DNA of 10,931 nt. It comes from Pseudomonadota bacterium (GTDB lineage Bacteria; Pseudomonadota; Gammaproteobacteria; Xanthomonadales; Xanthomonadaceae). The notes beneath the pieces are model-generated. The model worked only from the letters and a program-made list of their open reading frames with translations, was not told the origin of the DNA and did not search any database. Below are positions 1 through 5,830 of the stretch, piece after piece. Both the position numbers and the translations under genes were made by a program. Position 1 is the first letter of the stretch, and every line of letters starts with the position of its first letter. The DNA lies in contig JAEWFH010000002.1 of NCBI GenBank assembly GCA_023388955.1, forward strand, positions 1-10,931. The letters are read 5' to 3'.

Positions 1-257
1 CGAAGAAGGCGACTGCAAAGAAGGCAACCGCGAAGAAGGCGACTGCAAAGAAGGCAACCGCGAAGAAGGCGACTGCGAAGAAGGCAACCGCGAAGAAGGC
101 GACTGCAAAGAAGGCAACTGCCAAGAAGGCAACTGCCAAGAAGGCGGCACCCGCAAAAAAGGCCGTCGCCAAGAAGCCGGCCACCCGCAGGACCAGCCGC
201 GCCAAAAAGGCCGAACAGCCCCGTCCGATGCCGGTGACTCCGTCGCCGATGATCTGA
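1..257 (+). CDS. C-terminal tail of a Lys/Ala-rich basic protein (histone H1-like), 5' partial
   Basis: The reading frame is open from the left edge (first full codon at 3) to TGA at 255-257, giving 84 visible residues. The visible part is repeated Lys-Lys-Ala-Thr-Ala units, then KKAAPAKKAVAKKPATRRTSRAKKA, and a proline-rich end (PRPMPVTPSPMI). Such tails are highly basic, unstructured and bind nucleic acid. In this bacterial group they occur in histone H1-like proteins, but also as tails on other proteins such as topoisomerase I or phasin/granule-associated proteins. The globular or N-terminal part lies outside the window, so the identity is not settled. The frame choice is supported by the clean Lys/Ala composition, the run-on from the repeats into non-repeat basic sequence, and a strong terminator 24 bp past the stop. 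No function beyond 'basic, probably DNA- or RNA-binding tail' is claimed. Confidence 0.75.
   Translation, partial: KKATAKKATAKKATAKKATAKKATAKKATAKKATAKKATAKKATAKKAAPAKKAVAKKPATRRTSRAKKAEQPRPMPVTPSPMI
3..152 (+). repeat. Tandem 15-bp / 30-bp coding repeat (KKATA units)
   Basis: The basic 15-bp unit encodes Lys-Lys-Ala-Thr-Ala. A higher-order 30-bp unit, made of two 15-mers with different synonymous codons (GCG ACT GCA, then GCA ACC GCG), is present four times: 3-32, 33-62, 63-92 and 93-122. The first two copies are identical, the third differs by one base and the fourth by two near its end. Further 15-mers follow at 123-137 and, degenerate, at 138-152. All units are multiples of three, so gain or loss of units keeps the frame. 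The array may continue to the left of the window. Confidence 0.9.
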
Positions 258-281
258 CCGGCCCGCACCAGAGCGGACTCC

Positions 282-324
282 GGAACCCTCTCCCGCAGCC
301 CAGGCGGGAGGGGGTTCCTTGTTT
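282..324 (+). terminator. Intrinsic terminator after the basic-tail gene
   Basis: A 15-bp stem (282-296 pairs with 304-318, with one G-T wobble) encloses a 7-nt loop and is followed by TTGTTT at 319-324. It lies 24 bp downstream of the TGA at 255-257. On the other strand the stem is not followed by a T-run, so it is mainly a plus-strand terminator, although it sits between two convergent genes. The rest of the 258-390 gap shows no other clear element. Confidence 0.85.
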
Positions 325-390
325 CAGGCCCTTGCTGTCAGGAAGCACCCAGCCGCGCTGCGCGCCCCGCCGCGGCGCGGTGCGTGGCGC

Positions 391-1797
391 TTAGCGCGGT
401 GCGGCGGAAGCCCGGCCGGAACTGCTGCCCGGCGCCTGCGCTTCCTCGACCGCCTCGGCGTACGCACGCGAAGGATCGAAGTCGATGCTCAGCCATGCGG
501 TCAGCTCGGACGGCATGTCGAACGCACGGTCGAGGAGGGTGGGCAGCATCGAGGACGGGACGGTGCTTTCGCCGTTCCACATCAGCGCGATGCCCAGGTC
601 CAGCTCGGGCACCACCGCGATCATGCCGCGGTACCCCTGCACGGCGCCGGCGTGGTAGGCGACGCGATGGCCCTCGTAGTCGTACACCCGCCAGCCCAGC
701 CCGTATCCCGCCGAGTCCAGTCGTGCCCGGCGCCAGGCCGCGGTCCGGGTCTGGCGCGGGGTTTCGACCAGCGGCGAATGCAGCGTGGCCAGCAGCGGTG
801 CCGGAAGCACGTCGGGCCGGTGGCCGGTCTGGGCGATCAGCCACTGCGCCATGTCACTGGCGCTGGCATTGACGCCGGCGGCCGGGCCGACTTCGTAGTA
901 GGTCGGCTTGGGCATGACCGATACCCAGCCGCCGCGGCCGCGCACGTGCGGCTTGGCCCAGCGTGCGCTGGATTCGATGCCCTCCAGCCCGAGGCTGGCA
1001 TCGTTCATGCCCAGCGGCTTGAGCAGGCGGCGCTGCACCTGCTGGGCGTAGAAGTCGCCGGTCGCGGCGAACATGATGTCGCCGACCAGGCTGAAGGCGA
1101 CGTTCTGGTAGGCGTAACAGGTGCCCGGCTCGCACTGCAGCGGGGCGCTGGAGAGCTTCTGTGCCAGTTCGCGATAGGAGACGTAGCGCTCCAGGTCGCG
1201 GTCGTAGGTGTTGCGCGACAGCCCCACGCGGTGGCTCAGCAGGTCGGCCACGGTGATCTGCTCGGCGGCACCGGGGCGGCTGAGCTGGAAGTCGGGCATG
1301 TAGTCGACCAGCTTGCTGTCCCAGCGCATCGCGCCGTCGGCCACCAGCAGGCCGGCCATGGTGCCGGCGAAGCCCTTCGACAGCGACGCGAGGCGGAACA
1401 CGGTATGGGCGTCGACGGGTTCCGCGTCGCGGACATCGGTGATGCCGTAGCCGCGGGCGCTGAGCACCTTGCCGTTGTGGACGATGGCCATGGCCATGCC
1501 CGGCACGCGCTGGCCGGCGACCATGTGCTGGGCGATCGCCTCGAAGGTGGGGACGTGGAAGCCGGCTGGCAGCTCCGGCCCCGTTTCCAGTACCGACTCC
1601 ACCGGCGCCGGGACCGTGGAAACCGCCGGAGCCGGCGATGCCGGAACCGTGGAAGCCGGCGCTGCCGGCAGCGCCGGGACCTCGCCCGCGGGGCCAGAAG
1701 GCGTCTGCGCGGCGGTGCCGACGGCAAGGCTCAGCAGGACGGCGAACGCCAGCACCCGACGGGGCGCGCGGCGCGGACGGGGCGTGCTGTCTTTCAT
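391..1797 (-). CDS. Exported serine hydrolase, beta-lactamase / class C-like family
   Basis: 468 residues from the ATG at 1797; a TTG three codons upstream (1806) is possible but less likely. The N-terminus is Arg-rich and is followed by a hydrophobic stretch (about 16-28) and a TAA|Q cleavage-like site, so export to the periplasm is predicted. Residues about 33-77 are a Pro/Ala/Ser/Val linker. The catalytic domain shows SLSK (Ser138 and Lys141), YQN (Tyr230-Asn232) and HAG (about 382-384). These are the SxxK, YxN and KTG-equivalent motifs of the penicillin-binding protein / class C beta-lactamase fold (Pfam Beta-lactamase). Members act as esterases, peptidases or peptidoglycan enzymes, and the sequence does not reveal the substrate. 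HAG in place of KTG is usual for esterase/peptidase-type members, so drug resistance should not be assumed. The gene is divergent from lemA and convergent with the gene at 1-257. Confidence 0.9.
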   Translation of the reverse strand: MKDSTPRPRRAPRRVLAFAVLLSLAVGTAAQTPSGPAGEVPALPAAPASTVPASPAPAVSTVPAPVESVLETGPELPAGFHVPTFEAIAQHMVAGQRVPGMAMAIVHNGKVLSARGYGITDVRDAEPVDAHTVFRLASLSKGFAGTMAGLLVADGAMRWDSKLVDYMPDFQLSRPGAAEQITVADLLSHRVGLSRNTYDRDLERYVSYRELAQKLSSAPLQCEPGTCYAYQNVAFSLVGDIMFAATGDFYAQQVQRRLLKPLGMNDASLGLEGIESSARWAKPHVRGRGGWVSVMPKPTYYEVGPAAGVNASASDMAQWLIAQTGHRPDVLPAPLLATLHSPLVETPRQTRTAAWRRARLDSAGYGLGWRVYDYEGHRVAYHAGAVQGYRGMIAVVPELDLGIALMWNGESTVPSSMLPTLLDRAFDMPSELTAWLSIDFDPSRAYAEAVEEAQAPGSSSGRASAAPR

Positions 1798-1867
1798 CGG
1801 TTCCAACGCCTGCGTATGCTGGGTTCACCCGATCATAACGCCGGTCTGCCGAGGTTCGCGAACAATC
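1798..1867. promoter_or_regulatory. Short divergent control region between the serine hydrolase and lemA
   Basis: Only 70 bp separate the two start codons. On the minus strand TATGAT (1832-1837) is one base from the consensus -10 and would give a leader of about 28 nt for the hydrolase, but no good -35 is placed 16-18 bp upstream. A perfect 10-bp palindrome, GTTCGCGAAC (1854-1863), lies 4 bp before the lemA ATG and could be an operator. A GAGG at 1851-1854 is a weak, rather distant ribosome site for lemA. No convincing plus-strand promoter is visible; TATGCT at 1815-1820 is the best weak -10. Confidence 0.3.
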
Positions 1868-2473
1868 ATGTTCAGCTTCCTGATTCCATTGGGTTTGCTT
1901 GCACTTGCCATTGCCTGGGCCGTCGGGACCTACAACCGGCTGGTATCGCTGCGCAATGCATGGCGCAACGCGTTCGCACAGATCGACGTGCAGCTGCAGC
2001 GGCGCTTCGACCTGATTCCCAACCTGGTCGAGACCGCCAAGCGCTACCTCGCCCATGAGAGCGAGACGCTGGAGGCGGTCATCGCCGCACGCGGTGCCGC
2101 GGTCAGCGGACTGGCGGCTGCGAAGGGCAAGGCCGGCGACGCGGACGCGATGGCCAGGCTGGGCCAGGCCGAAGGAGCGCTCGAGGGCGCGCTGGGCCGG
2201 CTGATGATGGTCAGCGAGGCGTACCCGGACCTCAAGGCCGACCGCACCATGGCCCAGCTCACCGAGGAGCTGACCAGCACCGAGAACCGGCTCGCGTTCG
2301 CGCGGCAGGCCTACAACGATGCGGTGATGGCCTACAACAACCGGCGCGAGATGTTCCCCTCCAGCCTGGTGGCGGGCAACTTCGGGTTCGATCCCGCCTC
2401 GCTGCTCTCGATCCCGGCCAACCGCCAGGAGATGCGCGAGGCGCCAACAGTGCGCTTCGGCGAGAGTGCCTGA
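1868..2473 (+). CDS. lemA: LemA family membrane protein
   Basis: 201 residues with the usual LemA build: a single N-terminal membrane helix (about 3-20), then a long helical domain. The family hallmark reads YNRLVSLRNAWRNAFAQIDV at about 22-41 and continues with QLQRRFDLIPNLVETAKRY to residue 60. Further family-like stretches are the ENRLAFARQAYNDAVMAYNN region (about 138-157) and a C-terminal FPSSLVAGNFGF near 163-174. The ATG at 1868 is chosen because it begins directly at the membrane helix; upstream in-frame codons run antisense into the hydrolase gene. LemA proteins have no established biochemical activity, and the name comes from an early, misassigned Pseudomonas locus. They are repeatedly found beside M48 proteases, as here, where the protease gene starts 19 bp downstream. 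A role as membrane partner or scaffold of the protease is an inference. Confidence 0.95.
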   Translation: MFSFLIPLGLLALAIAWAVGTYNRLVSLRNAWRNAFAQIDVQLQRRFDLIPNLVETAKRYLAHESETLEAVIAARGAAVSGLAAAKGKAGDADAMARLGQAEGALEGALGRLMMVSEAYPDLKADRTMAQLTEELTSTENRLAFARQAYNDAVMAYNNRREMFPSSLVAGNFGFDPASLLSIPANRQEMREAPTVRFGESA

Positions 2474-2492
2474 CAGCGCGTAGCGTGTCCCC

Positions 2493-4400
2493 GTGAATTT
2501 CTTCGAGCTCCAGGCCGCCGCACGGCGCGACAGCCGGTGGCTGGTGATGCTGTTCGCACTGGCGGTGCTGATGATCGTCGGTGCGCTGGAGCTGATCGCC
2601 TGGTCGGTCGTCGGCCCCTCCCCGGAGGTGCTGGCCTGGGTGGCGGTCATTGCGCTGGGCATCATCGGCGTGGGTTCGCTGTACCGGCTGGCGAGCCTGG
2701 CCGGCGGCGGCGAGGCGGTTGCCCGGCAGCTGGGCGGCGAGCGGGTGGCCGAGGACACCACCGACCCGGACCTGCGCCGGTTGCGCAACGTGGTCGAGGA
2801 GGTCGCCATCGCTTCCGGCGTCCCGGTTCCGGGCCTGTACGTGCTCGAGCACGAGCCGGGCATCAATGCCTTCGCCGCGGGGCATTCCACCTCCGACGCG
2901 GTGGTCGCGGTCACCCGCGGCGCGCTGGAGCGGCTCAACCGCGACGAGCTGCAGGGCGTGGTCGCACACGAGTTCAGTCACATCCTCAACGGCGACATGC
3001 GGCTGAACATGCGGCTGCTCGGGGTGCTGTTCGGGATCTCGGTCATCGCCCTCATCGGCCAGCGGGTCCTGCAGTTCGGCGTCGCCGGGAGCGGCCTGCG
3101 CGGCCGTCGCGGGGGCGGCGGTGTCGGCTTCGTGCTGATCGGGGCGGTGGCGCTGGTGGTGGGCTGGGTCGGGCTGCTGTTCGCGCGCATGATCCGGGCC
3201 GCGGTCTCGCGCAGCCGCGAGCGCCTGGCCGACGCCAGCGCAGTGCAGTTCACCCGCCAGCGGGCCGGCCTGGCCGGCGCGCTGAAGAAGATCGGCGGGC
3301 TGGCCGATGGCTCGGCGCTGTCCTCGCGAGGCGATGCCGAGGAGGTCAGCCACATGCTGTTCGGGGAAGGCGTGGCCTACGGCAGCCTGGCTTCCCGGCT
3401 GTTCGCCACCCATCCACCGCTGCTGGAGCGGATCCAGGTACTGGAACCGGGCTTCCGACCTGCCGACATGGACCGGCTTTCGCGCGAGTGGACGCAGCGC
3501 CCGCCGCTGGGGCTGGACGAGGATGCACACCTGGGCTTCCACGACGGCCGGCTGCCGGCAGCAGGGAGCGAGCAGCGGGTGGAGCCGGCGCAGGTCTCGG
3601 CCCAGGTCGCCCGGCCCGGCCAGGACGACCGCCGCGCCGCCGACCGCATCCTGGACGCGCTGCCACCGGAGCTGCGGCAACTGGCGGTCTCCCGCGAGCG
3701 GGTGATGGCGCTGGTGCTGGGCCTGCTGCTGGACCCGGACCCGGCCATCGCCGGCGTGCAGCTGGAAGAGGTCCGCGCCCGCCTGGGCAAGACCATCGCC
3801 GTCGATGCCGAGCAACTGCAGCGCCAGCAGCTGGCCGGCCTGCACCCGATGCTGCGCATCCCGCTGGCCGAACTGTCCTTCCCCGTGCTGCGGCGCCGTC
3901 CACGCCCGCAACTGGAGGCCTTCCTCGATGCCGTCCACGCGGTCGGCATGGCCGATGGCGGGCTGTCGCTGTTCGAGTACTGCCTCGGCCGCGTGCTGAC
4001 CCTGCAACTGCGCGAGTCGCTGTCGCCGGCGCGGCATGCCGGCATCGGGCGCCGCCAGCCAGTGGCGCTGCGCAGCGAGATCGCGACCCTGCTGGCGGTG
4101 GTGGCGGGCGCCGGCCATGGGGACGAGGCGGGCGGGCGGCACGCGTACCTGGCGGGCCTGCAACGCATCCTGCCCGGCGAGCGCATCGACTACCGCCCGC
4201 CGTCCAACGCGCCGCTGGCGCTGGAGCAGCTCTGGGTGCCGCTGGACGCGCTCGATCCCCTGGCCAAGCGCATGCTGGTGGAAGCGGTGACTGCGGCGAT
4301 CTCCCATGACGGCCGCGTCACCGTGGCCGAGTCGGAGCTGCTGCGTACGGTCTGCGCGATGCTGCACTGCCCGTTGCCGCCGCTGCCGGGACACGCATGA
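2493..4400 (+). CDS. Membrane M48 (HtpX-like) zinc metalloprotease with long C-terminal extension
   Basis: 635 residues from a GTG start. MNFFELQ resembles the MNFFEHQ opening common to LemA-linked M48 proteins, which supports this start despite a poor ribosome site. Membrane segments lie at about 15-37, 45-65, 173-195 and 211-233. The zinc site is HEFSH (His159, Glu160, His163), with Glu243 in SRERLADA as third ligand, and all key residues are intact. ATHPPL at 305-310 is also family-typical. HtpX itself is about 290 residues, whereas this protein carries some 300 more (about 335-635). These form a soluble, helix-rich region containing ADGGLSLFEY (487-496) and HDGRVTVAESELL (605-617), which look like TerB-type acidic helix turns. 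The likely role is membrane-protein quality control with the active site facing the cytoplasm. It is second in the operon, 19 bp after lemA and overlapping the next gene by 4 bp. Confidence 0.93.
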   Translation: MNFFELQAAARRDSRWLVMLFALAVLMIVGALELIAWSVVGPSPEVLAWVAVIALGIIGVGSLYRLASLAGGGEAVARQLGGERVAEDTTDPDLRRLRNVVEEVAIASGVPVPGLYVLEHEPGINAFAAGHSTSDAVVAVTRGALERLNRDELQGVVAHEFSHILNGDMRLNMRLLGVLFGISVIALIGQRVLQFGVAGSGLRGRRGGGGVGFVLIGAVALVVGWVGLLFARMIRAAVSRSRERLADASAVQFTRQRAGLAGALKKIGGLADGSALSSRGDAEEVSHMLFGEGVAYGSLASRLFATHPPLLERIQVLEPGFRPADMDRLSREWTQRPPLGLDEDAHLGFHDGRLPAAGSEQRVEPAQVSAQVARPGQDDRRAADRILDALPPELRQLAVSRERVMALVLGLLLDPDPAIAGVQLEEVRARLGKTIAVDAEQLQRQQLAGLHPMLRIPLAELSFPVLRRRPRPQLEAFLDAVHAVGMADGGLSLFEYCLGRVLTLQLRESLSPARHAGIGRRQPVALRSEIATLLAVVAGAGHGDEAGGRHAYLAGLQRILPGERIDYRPPSNAPLALEQLWVPLDALDPLAKRMLVEAVTAAISHDGRVTVAESELLRTVCAMLHCPLPPLPGHA

Positions 4401-5725
4401 ACCATCCTCTTTCCCGCCGACGCCTGCAGGGCCTGCGCCGGGCGCTGTCGGATTCGCCGCCGCTGTGGTGGTCGCTGCTGTACTTCTTCAGCCTGCTGTG
4501 CGGCTACTACGTGCTGCGCCCGGTGCGCGATGCAATGGGTGCCTCGGGTGATGCGGCCACGGTGTTCCCGCGGTGGCTGGTCGAGTGGGCCGGCGGCCAT
4601 GGTTTCGCGCTGGGCGAGTACACGCTGCAGGTGCTGTTCACCGGCACCTTCCTGGCGATGGTGGTGCTGCAGCCGGTCTACGGCGCCCTGGTGGCGCGGT
4701 TCCCTCGGCGCGTGTTCCTGCCGCTGGTGTACCTGGTCTTCATCGGGTGCCTGGTCGGCTTCTACTGGCTTTTCCACACCGGGGTGTCGGGCCGGGGAGC
4801 GGCGTTCTTCATCTGGACGGCGGTATTCAACCTGTTCGCGGTGACCGTGTTCTGGTCGTTCATGGCGGACGTGTTCGACAACGCCGAGGCCAGGAAGGTC
4901 TACGGCTACATCGGGGCCGGCGGCACCATCGGCGCGCTGGCGGGGCCGGCGATCACCCGCACCCTGGTGGGAACGGTGGGGGTGGCGAACCTGCTGCTGG
5001 TCTCGGCGGTGTTCCTGGCGGTCTGCCTGCTGTGCATCCTGAAGCTGAGGCCCTGGGCGATCCGCCGCGAGCGGCGCCACGGCGAGGTCAGCGGCGAAGA
5101 CGCGATGGGTGGCTCGGTGCTGGCGGGGCTGCGGCTGATCCTGGAGCGCCCGCTGTTGCGCGCCCTGGCGCTGATGCTGTTCTTCGGCGTTGGCGTGGGC
5201 ACGCTGCTGTACAACGAACAGGCCGCGATCGTGCGCGAGTACTTCCCCGGCGCCGAGGCCGCGACCCGCTACTACGCGACCCTGGACTGGGCGGTCAACG
5301 GCCTGACCCTGGTGGTGCAGCTGCTGCTGACGCGCTGGCTGCTGCGGCGCTTCGGCGTGGCGCCGGCGTTGCTCGGCCCGGCGCTGGCGATCCTGCTGGG
5401 CTACTGCCTGCTGGCGGCCTCGCCGCTGCCGCTGATGGTGGCGATCGTGCAGGTGGTCCTGCGCGGCGGCGAGTTCTCCCTGGCCAAGCCCGCGCGCGAG
5501 ACGCTGTATACGCGCGTGGACCGCGAGTCGCGCTACAAGGCCAAGGCCGCGATCGACACCGTGGTGTACCGCGGTGGGGACCTGACCTTCGTCTGGGTCC
5601 ACAAGGGCCTGGCCGCGCTCGGGTCCGGGGTGGTGTTCCTCACCGGCATCGGGGTTGCTGCCGGAATGACCGCCGCGGCCTGGGCGGTGGTCCGCGCCCA
5701 GCGCCAGTTGCCCGACGGCCCGTAG
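4397..5725 (+). CDS. Twelve-helix carrier, MFS / NTP-NDP exchange transporter-like
   Basis: 442 residues with about 12 hydrophobic segments (first pair near 26-46 and 75-97, last near 405-432) and a short basic cytoplasmic N-terminus. Conserved-looking blocks are YYVLRPVRDAMG (37-48), FMADVFDNAEARKVYGYIG (155-173) followed by AGGTIGALAGP, and SRYKAKAAIDTVVYRGGD (378-395). These match bacterial proteins annotated as MFS or ATP/ADP translocase-like (TLC-related) carriers. The parasite-type nucleotide exchange function cannot be assumed in a free-living bacterium, so the substrate is unknown. The ATG shares an ATGA with the protease stop, which suggests translational coupling and a common task with LemA and the M48 protease. 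The TAG stop sits inside the head of a REP-like element. No separate promoter is visible. Confidence 0.85.
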   Translation: MNHPLSRRRLQGLRRALSDSPPLWWSLLYFFSLLCGYYVLRPVRDAMGASGDAATVFPRWLVEWAGGHGFALGEYTLQVLFTGTFLAMVVLQPVYGALVARFPRRVFLPLVYLVFIGCLVGFYWLFHTGVSGRGAAFFIWTAVFNLFAVTVFWSFMADVFDNAEARKVYGYIGAGGTIGALAGPAITRTLVGTVGVANLLLVSAVFLAVCLLCILKLRPWAIRRERRHGEVSGEDAMGGSVLAGLRLILERPLLRALALMLFFGVGVGTLLYNEQAAIVREYFPGAEAATRYYATLDWAVNGLTLVVQLLLTRWLLRRFGVAPALLGPALAILLGYCLLAASPLPLMVAIVQVVLRGGEFSLAKPARETLYTRVDRESRYKAKAAIDTVVYRGGDLTFVWVHKGLAALGSGVVFLTGIGVAAGMTAAAWAVVRAQRQLPDGP

Positions 5726-5768
5726 GGTGCAATAGCCGCCCAAAGGGCGGCGTATTGCACCGGATGGC
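5722..5768 (+). repeat. REP-like unit 1 (left half of a REPIN)
   Basis: A GTAG head (5722-5725) is followed by an imperfect palindrome. Arms GGTGCAATA (5726-5734) and TATTGCACC (5753-5761) enclose GCCGCCC / GGGCGGC (5735-5741 / 5745-5751) with an AAA loop and one unpaired G at 5752. The tail is GGATGGC (5762-5768). The last three bases of the head are the stop codon of the carrier gene. Head, bulged hairpin and conserved tail are the layout of RAYT-associated REP sequences. Confidence 0.8.
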
Positions 5769-5787
5769 AAACAACGGCAGACGCCCC

Positions 5788-5830
5788 GCCATACGGCGCA
5801 ATACGCCGCGAAGCGGCTATTGCGCCTTAC
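5788..5830 (-). repeat. REP-like unit 2, inverted (right half of a REPIN)
   Basis: Read on the minus strand this is a GTAA head (5830-5827), arm GGCGCAATA, GCCGC-TTC-GCGGC, an unpaired G, arm TATTGCGCC, and tail GTATGGC (5794-5788). It has the same architecture as unit 1, with the bulge in the same place. Differences include matched changes in the outer arms (T-A to C-G) that keep pairing. The head contains the TAA stop of fadE. A 19-bp spacer (5769-5787) separates the units. The hairpin probably also ends or protects the 3' ends of both convergent transcripts. Confidence 0.8.

Noticed and set aside
3..152. Possible CRISPR array
   Set aside because: The repeats are directly tandem with no unique spacers and encode an in-frame Lys/Ala tail.
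361..390. GC-rich hairpin just after the serine hydrolase stop as a minus-strand terminator
   Set aside because: The arms are only about 6 bp with a loose loop and no T-run on the minus strand. The region is so GC-rich that such pairing is expected by chance.
319..2058. 579-codon plus-strand open frame opposite the serine hydrolase
   Set aside because: Antisense to a gene with intact SxxK/YxN/HAG motifs. The product has no recognisable motif and runs through a divergent promoter region into lemA.
854..2938. 694-codon minus-strand open frame
   Set aside because: It overlaps the hydrolase in another frame and is antisense to lemA and the protease; composition is that of an off-frame.
2259..5770. 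Long minus-strand frames (711 and 526 codons) opposite the protease and the carrier
   Set aside because: Gln/His/Arg/Ala-rich antisense shadows of well-supported plus-strand genes.
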